A DNA stretch of 64,000 nt from Paenibacillus_E allorhizoplanae (GTDB lineage Bacteria > Bacillota > Bacilli > Paenibacillales > NBRC-103111), in contig NZ_CAKMMW010000003.1 in NCBI RefSeq assembly GCF_927798215.1, positions 310,001 to 374,000 on the forward strand, read 5' to 3'. Each line of letters starts with the position of its first letter. Positions within the stretch are counted from its first letter, which is position 1. Both the position numbers and the translations under genes were made by a program. This document shows, in pieces, positions 35,435-46,100 of this stretch. Under the pieces are notes generated by a model that made no database searches, was not told where the DNA came from, and saw nothing but the letters and a program-made list of their open reading frames with translations.

Positions 35435-36706
35435 TTATTGACGGTGATTTTGCCTATATTCCATGGGGGTTAATCCTGTATATTTCTTGAACGTTACACT
35501 AAAATATTGGGTGTTGGGATAGCCCACACTCTCCGCAATCTCATAAGCTTTGAGCGTTGAATGAATGAGCAATTCTTTCGCCTTTTTCATCCGGACACGA
35601 ATCACATAATCACTAAAGTTAACATCATTATATTTTTTAAAAAGCGTACTCACATAGGAGGGGGTAATATGTACCTTCTCCGCAACTTCCTTCAAATCCA
35701 AATCCTCATTTGCGTAATGAACATCAATATAATCCGTAATAATTTTGATTATGGCGTGATGCGAGCTATTCGACTGCTTCACTTGATCGGTAAAGATTAC
35801 ATCCTGCGTGGCAAAAATGCCTTTCATTTGCAACGCAATTAAGGCTTCCTCGTAAGATAAAGCAATGTGTCTGAACCCTTCTCCAAAGCTGCCAACGCCA
35901 ATATTGACGGTTATTTTCAGGTATTGGTTAATGGATTCGATCATGGTTCTGGATACCCGTTCTACGACAAGCCTCCAGTCATCCGAAATAGCCTCAGTAA
36001 AATTAAATAGCAAATTAATACGGTGATTATATTGAATGACTTGAACCTGACAATTCTCGATTTCTTCGGATTCGATGACTTCCGTACACAGATTCTTCAT
36101 CGAAAATAGCAGCAGTTCCATATCTTCCGGTTTATTAGGTTTTAGATACCTTGTTACACTTCCCATATCAATACTGCCCATAGCAAATGTGTTGCCGCAG
36201 AATGAGACTTCCAGTAACTGACTGTCCCTTTCAATGGTATCGTCGTTTCCTACCCCAGCAATCAAATCACTAAAAAATTGGTTGATGATCAGTCCTTGGC
36301 TTTTTTTCTCTTTCAAGACCACTTTTCGTTCCGTATGGAGTCTGTTCGCCGCATTCACGACAGATTGCAATATTTTGTTATTGTCTTCATATTTTAAAAT
36401 ATAATCAGATGCTTGCAGCTGAAGTGCTTGCTTGGCAAAGGAAAAATCATCATAACCGGTTAGAAATATGACTTTCGTATCCAACCCATGAGCTTTAATC
36501 GTTTCCGCTAACTGTAAGCCGTTCATGAATGGCATCTGGATATCTGAAAGCAAAATATCAGGCTTCACCTTCTGAATCAGGTCCCAAGCCATTTTACCAT
36601 CCTCAGCAACGCCGACGACTTGAATTTTCTCTCGCTCCCAAGGAATGTTCCTTCGCATCCCCTCTCTGATCCACTCATCGTCATCTACGATAACCAACTT
36701 ATACAT
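35435..36706 (-). CDS. YesN-type response regulator (receiver plus AraC DNA-binding domain)
   Basis: A 423-residue regulator; the ATG at 36706 follows AAGGAGG and overlaps the kinase by 8 bases (ATGTATAA). The receiver (1-120) has VIVDDDEW and Asp in LLSDIQMPFM (about 55), with Lys in YILKYED. A middle helical/PAS-like region and a C-terminal AraC double helix-turn-helix (IAESVGYPNTQYFSVTFKK) follow. It is the last gene of the binding-protein/kinase/regulator operon. It is the best candidate activator for the element shared by four promoters in this window, including its own operon. Confidence 0.92.
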   Translation of the reverse strand: MYKLVIVDDDEWIREGMRRNIPWEREKIQVVGVAEDGKMAWDLIQKVKPDILLSDIQMPFMNGLQLAETIKAHGLDTKVIFLTGYDDFSFAKQALQLQASDYILKYEDNNKILQSVVNAANRLHTERKVVLKEKKSQGLIINQFFSDLIAGVGNDDTIERDSQLLEVSFCGNTFAMGSIDMGSVTRYLKPNKPEDMELLLFSMKNLCTEVIESEEIENCQVQVIQYNHRINLLFNFTEAISDDWRLVVERVSRTMIESINQYLKITVNIGVGSFGEGFRHIALSYEEALIALQMKGIFATQDVIFTDQVKQSNSSHHAIIKIITDYIDVHYANEDLDLKEVAEKVHITPSYVSTLFKKYNDVNFSDYVIRVRMKKAKELLIHSTLKAYEIAESVGYPNTQYFSVTFKKYTGLTPMEYRQNHRQ

Positions 36707-38501
36707 GGGTGTATTCCTCCTTATCGGTAGATGGTATAACAAGCTTGACAAGGGTATACTCCCCTTCGCGACTTTCCAACGTCATCTCACAGCTCCTGCC
36801 AAATTGAAGGACAAGACGCAAATAAATATTGCGCAGCCCAAAGGTAACAGGTACTTCCTGAACTTTAGGGGCTTGGATGGAAGTTTGAATGTCACGTAAC
36901 CTTTCTCCACTCATGCCAGCTCCATCATCGAATACTTCCAATACCGCATAATCGCCTCTCCGGCTTCCCGTGATCCGAATAACGCCACGCCCTCGCTTAC
37001 TTTTGATCCCATGATAGATGGCATTCTCCACGATGGGTTGCAAGGTCAGCTTCATAATCGGAAAATGCATGATCGACTCTTCGATTTCGATTTCAAATTC
37101 AAAATCCTTGATGTAGCGTATATTTTGAATCAGCAAATAATTTCTAACGTGTTCCACTTCTTCACCGATCGTAATGACTTCCCGCCCCTTACTGATCCCA
37201 ATCCGAAAAAAGTGTGTTAACGCATTCACCATGGTGGAAGCTTTCTCTTTTTCACCCAAATCAATGAGATGCTTGATCGAGCCTAACGTATTATATAGAA
37301 AATGAGGCTTGATTTGGGATTGGAGAGCCAGCAATTCAATCTGCCGCTTCTGCTCTTGCTCATTTTTCACTTTTTGCAGCAGCTCCTGAACAGATTCAAC
37401 CAAGCTCTCGAGACCTTTTGCCAAAACACCTATTTCATTTTGCTCTTCTAAACGGAAGCTAACCTTCAGATCACCTTGACTAACCCTTTGAACCTGTTTG
37501 GATAGAAACCGAATTGGATTTGAAATTCTGCTTGCAAAGAATGTAGCAACGATTATACAAACAAATAAGATGATTAACACAATGTACAAAGTGATCGATT
37601 TAATTTGACTGGCATTGCTCAGAATATCGCTTTCGGGAACAATCGCTGCCAACTTCCATTTATTCAAAGATAAGGTCGAATATCTAATCATCATTTTATG
37701 ATTGGCCGTACTCGTCTCTACGATGCTGCCTTGTGCCTCGGCACTATTCTGAATAGCTTGGATCGCTTTCTCATCAATCGTGAAATTGGGCGCTAACGCT
37801 TTCGAATACATCATACCATCTGGGCTAATTAAGGCTAGTACGCCATTAGGACTTACTTTTACATTCCGTAAAATATTAAGTAAAAAGGTCTCCCGCATGT
37901 TAATAAGAATAACGCCGTTGACATCCGATTCTTTCTTGCCAATGATTTTAAATAAACTGACCACATTTCTCTTCTCGACCGTATCAAATACATGATCCTC
38001 ATGCCGATTCAGCCAGTAATAGCCACCTGGATTATCTACGCGTGAATATCGAGTTATCCACTCATTCAAGTCAAATCCGACATGCCTTGGAACGAAATCC
38101 TTCTGTAAATTAAATGAACGACCATTGCTGAAAGTCACATAGATCGAGTCAATCATTTGAAAGTTATTCTCATACGATTCCGAAAACTGTCTTTGAAGAT
38201 CGATAATGTCGTCGAAACGGTGCTGATCTTCAGACTGGCCATTATTAGCCAATATATTTCGGAAGGCTGCGTTGTTTTCTATCACAACAAGCTGTTCAAA
38301 TACAGTATTAAATTTATCATCCAGAAACGTTTTCGTTTGTTCCACAGTGTCATTCAACAAATAATAAGCATTGTTCTCCAGTTGCTTAACAGAAGACAAG
38401 TAGGAGAATAGTCCTGTGAGTACAACGGATAAAATCAGAATAGGTACAAAGTAGATGAGCAATTTAATTCGTATGGGACTCCTTGTTATCAATGAAATCA
38501 T
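36699..38501 (-). CDS. YesM-type sensor histidine kinase
   Basis: A 600-residue membrane kinase. One helix (about 13-33) and another (about 285-307) bracket an extracellular Cache-like domain. HAMP follows (about 308-360), then a His_kinase domain with QIKPHFLYNTL and an HATPase (VENAIYHGIKS, GIGLRN-like VTFGLRNIYLRL). GAGGAGG precedes the ATG at 38501, which lies 38 bases inside the preceding solute-binding-protein gene, so the two are translationally coupled. It phosphorylates the regulator at 35435. The sensed ligand is probably presented by, or shared with, the anchored binding protein. Confidence 0.92.
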   Translation of the reverse strand: MISLITRSPIRIKLLIYFVPILILSVVLTGLFSYLSSVKQLENNAYYLLNDTVEQTKTFLDDKFNTVFEQLVVIENNAAFRNILANNGQSEDQHRFDDIIDLQRQFSESYENNFQMIDSIYVTFSNGRSFNLQKDFVPRHVGFDLNEWITRYSRVDNPGGYYWLNRHEDHVFDTVEKRNVVSLFKIIGKKESDVNGVILINMRETFLLNILRNVKVSPNGVLALISPDGMMYSKALAPNFTIDEKAIQAIQNSAEAQGSIVETSTANHKMMIRYSTLSLNKWKLAAIVPESDILSNASQIKSITLYIVLIILFVCIIVATFFASRISNPIRFLSKQVQRVSQGDLKVSFRLEEQNEIGVLAKGLESLVESVQELLQKVKNEQEQKRQIELLALQSQIKPHFLYNTLGSIKHLIDLGEKEKASTMVNALTHFFRIGISKGREVITIGEEVEHVRNYLLIQNIRYIKDFEFEIEIEESIMHFPIMKLTLQPIVENAIYHGIKSKRGRGVIRITGSRRGDYAVLEVFDDGAGMSGERLRDIQTSIQAPKVQEVPVTFGLRNIYLRLVLQFGRSCEMTLESREGEYTLVKLVIPSTDKEEYTHV

Positions 38502-39813
38502 GCCGTTCCTCCTCTAGCTGCTTTGCCCATTTATCCAACAGCTCTTTGGCGCTTATTTTCTTGGTCATGACATTCTGAATCATTGGCTCCATATTCTTCT
38601 GAATACTTGTGTAACCCGGCAAATAGATGGGATTATCGGTAAATTTGGTTGTCGTCGACAACATAAGTGCAGCCCCCGTTTTGAAATAGGGAGTATTCTG
38701 TATCCAATCGGCTTTCATTGCATCTATCGTTGGAGGGATTTCTCCGTACAGTTTACCATAAGCATCATTATACTGGGTGGCAAAAAAAGTCATAAACTTC
38801 CACGCGGCTGCCTTATTCTTCGACGACTTGAGCATCATTAAAATGGATGGCGGAACATTGGGATGGACACTATACCCTTGCATGCTCTTCGGGAATGGTG
38901 CTGCCGCAAATTTGGAGTAATCATCATTGAAACTTTTCACATGAGAGCTGGCCGATCCCAAGTTGTGGAAAATCATGCCAACTTTGCTCGATTGAAAGGA
39001 TGCAGCTAATTCTGTCCATCCTTTTCCTAGATCATCCTCTGGTGTATTCACATGAAATCCCCCCAAATACTTCTCCAGGAATTGAACATGCCTTGGATCA
39101 TTTATTGTCGCCTTACCATCCTCTGTAAAGTAATTTGTAATGCCAGAATAGGCGTACATAAGCATCTCGAGTGTACTAGCACTTCCGGATCCACCTCGTA
39201 TGCCGTAACCATAGCGCCCCTGAGACAAATCAGTCAATTTATTAGCGTCGTCAAAAAATTGATCCCATGTAACGGGTAGGGGCAAACCCTGTTCTTTCAA
39301 CCAATCTGTTCGGACCCACATCATCCATGGCAAAATGCCGTAGGGCAAGCCATACAGCTTGTTTTCCCTTGGGTCAGCGGACCGAGTCGAAGCAATTGAT
39401 CTAGGCGTGATTTTATTTCTACCTTCCCATTTGTCAAAATAATCGTCAAGAGGTTCCAGTACACCGCGCGAAACAATATCCGTTGTAAAATTATTCATAA
39501 TATCGGGCGCTTGTCCCGCAGCAATGGCAACGTTCACCTTATTGTTGTAAGCATTTAAATCTCCGGGAATTCCCAAAAAGGTAACATGCATGTCTGGGTT
39601 CTTGGCATTAAACTCCTCCACGACCTCTTCCCAGAAGGCTTCCCGCTCCAGCGTGATAACACTTGCCCAAAATACAAGAGACGTCTTCTGGCTTACGCCA
39701 TGACTAGACGGGTCGTTAGGGTTCGAAGTAAAGTAGCTTATCGTATAGCGAGTCAATAAGACGCCAGCCAGTAAAGCAGCCGTAATGGCAATTCTCCCTA
39801 TCTGTTTATTCAT
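38464..39813 (-). CDS. Membrane-anchored solute-binding-protein paralogue, probable co-sensor
   Basis: A 449-residue protein closely similar to the lipoprotein at 30437 along its whole length (shared APDI, NFTTDIVSRGVLEPLDDYF, YGYGIRGGSGSA, NDPRHVQFLEKYLGG). The N-terminus differs: it has one hydrophobic helix (about 8-28) with no lipobox Cys, so it is likely a signal anchor. It is the first gene of an operon with a sensor kinase and a YesN-type regulator and overlaps the kinase by 38 bases. The arrangement suggests that it delivers ligand to the kinase instead of feeding a transporter. The promoter carries the shared element at 40031-40059. Confidence 0.88.
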   Translation of the reverse strand: MNKQIGRIAITAALLAGVLLTRYTISYFTSNPNDPSSHGVSQKTSLVFWASVITLEREAFWEEVVEEFNAKNPDMHVTFLGIPGDLNAYNNKVNVAIAAGQAPDIMNNFTTDIVSRGVLEPLDDYFDKWEGRNKITPRSIASTRSADPRENKLYGLPYGILPWMMWVRTDWLKEQGLPLPVTWDQFFDDANKLTDLSQGRYGYGIRGGSGSASTLEMLMYAYSGITNYFTEDGKATINDPRHVQFLEKYLGGFHVNTPEDDLGKGWTELAASFQSSKVGMIFHNLGSASSHVKSFNDDYSKFAAAPFPKSMQGYSVHPNVPPSILMMLKSSKNKAAAWKFMTFFATQYNDAYGKLYGEIPPTIDAMKADWIQNTPYFKTGAALMLSTTTKFTDNPIYLPGYTSIQKNMEPMIQNVMTKKISAKELLDKWAKQLEEERHDFIDNKESHTN

Positions 39814-40002
39814 TATGCCATCTCCTCAGGTCAACGCCACTTGGAACGACAATGTTCCGCAGCTTACAATTAATTTATCAAATTTACGCCATATAAAGAT
39901 ACCCTAAGTCGGCAAGCAGGACTACAAAAAAGCAGCTCCCCCTTTTGTGGAAAAGCCGCATCTATGGCAAGGAACCGTTGTAAAATTAGACACTTCTACT
40001 TC

Positions 40003-40059
40003 ATCATAGACGAAAGATCCCCATAACTAAATAAGAAATTTTCGAAACTTTTGTTTGTT
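40003..40059 (-). promoter_or_regulatory. Shared activator motif and promoter of the sensor operon
   Basis: On the minus strand the element 40059-40031 starts AACAAACAAAAG and ends TTTCTTAT. TTTAG follows, and TATGAT (40008-40003) lies 22 bases after the element, the same spacing and hexamer as at 35313. The leader to the start at 39813 is about 185 bases. Autoregulation by the YesN-type regulator is inferred. Confidence 0.65.
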
Positions 40060-40063
40060 TTTA

Positions 40064-40098
40064 TTAAAAGGCGAGCCCAATGTGAATTTGGACTCGCC
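40064..40098 (-). terminator. Terminator of the pectin operon
   Basis: Eleven-base arms GGCGAGTCCAA and TTGGGCTCGCC (one mismatch) are followed by TTTTAAT. It starts 7 bases after the stop at 40106. Confidence 0.85.
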
Positions 40099-40105
40099 AT
40101 ATACG

Positions 40106-43100
40106 TTAATTACCTAAAACTTTTCTAGCAATAGCTACCAGATCAACAATATCCAGCTTATTATCCTGATTTATATCGTACCTTCTGTTTTGGTTCCAAG
40201 ATGAACTAACTGACGTCATTCCGTAACTAGCCGAAATAATGGCCAAATCACCGATACTGGCTTTGGTATTTATGGCGCTCAAGAAATGCTGCAGCTTGTG
40301 ATCCAAATCAGATAAAGCTTGATCGATAGCTAACTGGTCCGCATTCGGATTATTGCGTACAAGCACCGCAGAGCTAATCGAAGCGTTCAACGTAGTTGCC
40401 TCGCTCTGAGCATATTGCCCCCATCGTTCTCCAATCGATGCAGAAGTCAATATGTCGCTCACGCTGGCTATTTTCAAACTTAACGGCGATTTGTTTGACA
40501 CCGATTCCAAGAGCTCTTCTGCTGTTTGCAGGTTCGATACGGCGGCATTGACTTGGCTTTGCGTGGAAAGCGGGTTCGTGTTGACTGCAATCGCAGATGC
40601 TAAATACACTTGCACCACCGCCCACGAGGTTGGCGTGTAGTTGTCGGCAGTCAGCGCTGATACTTCATCCACCTTAGCCACTAATACTGATTTATTAATC
40701 TGAAGTCGCAGGGTAGCAAATGCATGGTTTAATGTCATTTCCGTCCCAACTTCGTCAGCAATGACAATCTGATTCAAATACATGAGTGTGGTTGCCTCAC
40801 CAGGCTGCTCCGTCCCTATTGCTTTCCAGATTAATTTCAGCAGATCGCCACTTGTACGGACTCCTGCGTTCAGACTTGCGAGAAAGATTCTGACTTTCCC
40901 AATCGCGTCTTGATCTACGCTCACTATCGTAAGCCCAGGTACGAGTGATTCCGCCGAAACGAACGACATCAGATTCGGGTTATATTGGAACGTTAAATCT
41001 TGTCCGTAAACAGATGCATGGACACTATTGGCATCCATACTTAACCCGTAGATGAAGTTTACGTTTTCACCTACATAACTGGAGGTTGCGCCTGTTAGAT
41101 TCGCTACTGGAGAGCCAGCAGATGTATTGGTCATAGACGCAACAACCTCATTCGAAGATCCGCTCTCCCCAGCTCCATTCGTTGCTGTAACAACATAATA
41201 ATACGTATTCGCAAGGAGTCCAACATCAGTATACGTAGTTCCCGTAACATTAGCAGCAATGGTTTGATAACCAGTTCCAATCGTAGTACTACGCTTCACG
41301 TTGTATGAGGTCGCCCCTGAGATGGCATCCCAAGTTAAGTGTACGTCAGAATAACCTGTGAATGAACTAAGGTTGGCAGGTGGTTTCGGAACTTGCTCTA
41401 ATCCTGGATCTAGAATCTGTATGACACTTGGACTAATCCCTTGATCTATTTGGAAAGGAACTCCAGCTATCGAATAATCTGTCTGCTTCATCTGAATATG
41501 ACTTGCGCTTCCTGCAAGATGTATAAACGTACTTGTTCCTCTAGGAATGAAGACATTGTTAAACAGTACGGATGATGCATTGCTTAACGTGTAGAGTACT
41601 CCACTGGATGGCGTAATTTGAACGTTATTTAATTGAAAATTCGCCGTATTCGTAGATACCCACCCTGTCGCAGCTGTTATCTTTACGTTAGTCAGTTCAA
41701 TATCATGCACGGGTACTTGAACAAGTGCTTCAATATTTACGGCTTGTTCCGCGCCGTCAACGGTAATATTACGAATATGAATGTTTTTAATCTCAGGCAC
41801 GCGTCGATCCACCCCAAGTTGGGCATTATCCAACACAGCGTCATGGCCATTGTAGAAATCGCTAATACTAATCGCGGTTCCGCCAATATTTTGCATATGA
41901 ATGCCATCAAAATAAAGATTTTGGATCGGTCCGCCGTTGCCTACATACGATTTAATGTTAATGCCGGCATCAGTACCAATATACTGATTGTTCCGAACTG
42001 CAAGATTATTGACACCTCCGGAGGTATTACTACCGATTGACAATCCGCCATGGCCACGGAATACGATATTATCAGCTACGACCACATTCGTTAAGGTGGT
42101 TGTAGGGCCTGGATCGTTACTGGACTTCATGCCAATCCCGTCATCCCCAGCATTAACGGTGTTATGGTACATCACCACATTTTGCGAGGAAGTGACATCT
42201 AGGCCATCGCCATTCTGATACCAAGCATCGTTATTGACCGTTGTATTTCGAATGACAAGATTGCGATCACTCGTAAAGCTTGTAGCAAATTGCGGCGAAT
42301 TCATAAAGGTTGGCCCGTCGACTAGCACATTCGTACTATTCGTAACTTCAACCATCAGAGGTCGGCCAACGTTGATGGCTTGTTGGGAAGGATACCAGAT
42401 GCTTCCATCTGCGCTTACGACTCCCCCCAAAGACAACAGGTATGTCCATTGACCTGCGGTGACCTTAGATTTTTTCACATAACGCCAGTACTGGCCGTTT
42501 CCATCAATCGCACCATTACCGGTAATAGCAATATTACTAAGTCCTGTTGCCAGGAACATGGACTGATATCTCGTGGAGCCTGGCGTGTAATCACTATAAT
42601 CTGGACTAAATAGGATTCTGGCGCCGTCCTCCAAATGAAAATTAATGTTACTCTTCATTTGAATCGGTCCTGTCAACCAATCACCTGCCGGTATGATGAC
42701 ACGACCTCCGCCTGCATTCGCAGCGGCTGTAATCGCATTCGCAATGGCAGTTGTATTCTTCGTCACCCCATCACCAACCGCACCATATTCCTGAATGTTA
42801 AAATCCTGATTAGGATACGAATAAAGCGATATCGATGGCATCGTGAACGGCAAATTCGTCAAATAAGATGACAGTTCAGTTCCACCAGTGACGGCACTTA
42901 CGGTATTCAACGCTTGAACTGTAACATTCGCAGTTACCGGAACGGTAGTTCCAGCGACTACCCCTTGAGCCGTGAAGCTGCCAGCCGAAGCATATTGAGC
43001 CTGATTTACTTGGTTCCAGTTTACCCGGAGGGCCTTCTCCGTTTGATCTGTAAAATTAACAGGAACAATACTAGGCAGGAACGGTGCCACACCTTCAATG

Positions 43101-46100
43101 GAATATAGCTGAAGTGTTGGTACATTTAAAATCGTTTGACTTGGAAGCGGCGTCGTATTAATAACTTGAATAACGTAAGAAAGCTTATTCCCTGAGCTAA
43201 ATGTAAACGTTAAGGTCGTTGCTCCTATCGGCAATTGGGCCAGATAGGATTTGTTAATCTTGTACAGATTACCGTTGACACTAAAGTCTGTCGTCGGTAC
43301 CAGCTGAAACGTCCCATTGGCTAGACCCGTAACGGTTTCACCTGCAACTTGCACAGTAACAGTAAGATCCGCTTGATTTGCCGTCTTTCGGTCAAAGGTT
43401 CCACTGCTTGAAATTGCCGCCTCGTTCGAAAGCGCACTTTCACCGGAGTCATTGACAGCGGACACCTTGTAGAAATATGCCGTTCCCAAACTTATCGTCA
43501 TATCCGAATATCCAGTAGCAGTAAGGCTTGTTGCTAATTGTGTATACGGACCTCCGGCGGTCAAACTGCGATAGATCGAATACGTTTTGGCGCCAGCAAC
43601 CGTATTCCAACTCAAGTTGATTTGCGAATAGCCTAAGGCTGCAGATAAACTGGTCGGGGAAGCCGGTTTGGCCGATTGCGGCTTCTGCGGAAAGACGCCG
43701 ATCAAAGTCGGATCCCATCCATCCGTCCCTTTGAACACATTCTGCACTGTGTATTGATTGGCTTCACTTGCTGTCATTTGTGTCGTCCACTTATATCGGC
43801 CTTTGGGGTTCGCTCCTGGTCCGGTAGTGTTATATTCACCATAAAGCGCAGTTAATTCGTTGGCTGTACTTCCCCAGTTATCCCAGCCAACTGTTTTAAT
43901 ATGGGCATCCATCCAAGTGTTAATGTACTTCACATTCGCGTATGCTCGCCAAGGGCGGCCTAAATCCACGGATCCGTTGGTAGCGGCTATATTGTTGTCA
44001 ATATCCCAAGATGGGTCCCACGTTCCTACCGTTACTGCATTTTTCAGTGAGGACGTCCCCCGAGTCAATTTGGAGTTCAGGAAAACGTATCCGAAAGAAG
44101 CGAGTTGGTCCGTTGAGGCCGCCGTTGTATGCCCCCCGCCATTACCGACAAATTTGATTTCCGAGTTGTCAAAAATAGCCGTTGCATTGCCGAAAATCCA
44201 GTCCACATCGCCTTCAATAATCGCGTTCTTGAAATATTGACGGCCAGCGTTTACATATAGCGTATCTTGAAAGCCTGCCAGTCGGACATTGCTAAAAATT
44301 GCCCGGTCAGCCGTCACATAGAGCGCAACAGCTGGGCCTACCGCTGTTCTGCTAAACGCCGTATTTTGAATTGTCATGTTCTCCGCTGTGAAATTGCTCG
44401 CTGAAACAGAAATCGTGTAGCTGTTACTAGTACCTACAGCGTTCCCATAATCATTGTAGGTCAGAATCGTTCCGTCTCTGCTTTCCCCTACAAAGCTAAG
44501 ATTAGGTTTCGTACTGGGTACAGTCACTTTTTCGCTGTAAACACCATTACGAATATAGACGACCTGTCTTGTCGTATTACCACTTGGAATCGAATCCACA
44601 GCCGATTGTACAGTGGCGTAATCACCCGTACCATCCTTCGCTACTACGATTACATGCGCAGGCGTTGCGGTAGCAGCCGCGCTGCTAGCACTCTCCCCGC
44701 TCCCATTGACGGCGGAAACGGTATAATAATAGGTCGTTCCGTTCACTACACTGTTATCTACATAGTTTGTTCCAGCTACGTTCGCAAGTGTCATGTAGGG
44801 TCCAGTGAGTGTGGTTGCCCGTTGTACATGGTAAGTCGCAGCACTAGAAACTGCAGTCCAAGTCAAACTAATTTCACTATCCCCGGCTTCCCCTGTTAGA
44901 CCGACCGGAGTCGAAGGGGAACCTGCTTGAACATTGTAAGGGGTTACACGAACCTCATTGGCATTCATACTTTCCGTCTGAGCGTTCGATGCCGAAACGA
45001 CATAATAATACGTACTTCCATTAACAACCGTCGTATCGGTAAAGACAGGCGTGCTCAAATGGCTAGCAACTGCAGAATAGGAACGCCCCGACAACGTGCT
45101 CCGCTTCACCGTGTAGTAGGTTGCACCTGTTACTGAATTCCAGCTTAAATCCACTTTGGAATTGCCTGTAGCTGCAGCAAGATTCGTTGGACTCGCGAGC
45201 GTGGATACAGGCGCAATCAACAAGGAAGCCGAATTCCCGCTTACCCCGCCAACATTTTTGGATTGAACCACATACATATAGCTCGTTCCGTCGGTCAGTC
45301 CAGCATCCGTATAACTCGTTGTTGTCAGGCCAAGAGCGATGTTCGTATATATGGCTCCTCCGTCACTGCTCCTGAGCACATTATAACTATCTGATCCTTG
45401 TACGGCATCCCATTGCAAGCTGACTTGACTATCCCTTGACGTTCCCTTCAGTCCTGTCGGGGCCGTCGGTGGATCTGGCGCATAGACCGGTGTGATATTC
45501 GCTTGAAGGGAATCCGGACTTTCACCGCTCCCTGTTACCGCACTAATGACATAATAATAAGTCGTGTCATTCAATAGATTCGAGTCCGTATAACTGTTGG
45601 TAGTCACATTTGAAACGAGCTGATAAGGTCCCCCAGACGTCGTACTCCGTTTCACGTTATAGGAGGAAGCGCCCGTTACCGCCGTCCACCCTACCGTGCC
45701 CTTCGTATTGCCGGCAATCGTGTATAATCCAGTTGGTGTCGAAGATGACAACGAGCTTGGAAACACCGCATTGCCGAAGGCATCCATAATCGTCACCTGG
45801 CTAAATTCAACCGTTCCGTAATCAACTCCGAGCCCGATATACACACTGCCAGTTCCAAAAACAGCATTATTAGTATCTGTAAACGAATATAGGGCTGTAC
45901 CTGTCGTTGTTCCGTTACCGTAATTCGATCCGTCGTTAGATATATACGCTGAATAGGTACTGTTTTTGGAGACGGAATCCGTCTTCTTCACCAGTTTAAA
46001 ATAAAGCGCCTTCGTGCTTAAATCACTCGTCGAGATTGGATAACCAGCGAGTTGACTCGTTTCGCTCACAGCAGTTCCGACGTTACCGGCAGAAGTCGTC

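Noticed and set aside
37556..37590. ACAAACAAATAAGATG sequence resembling the activator element
   Set aside because: It lies inside the membrane-helix coding region of the kinase gene with no promoter spacing; likely chance in AT-rich sequence.
44650..46000. Regularly spaced similar segments suggesting a repeat array
   Set aside because: They are diverged FN3-coding modules within one protein, not CRISPR or mobile-element repeats.
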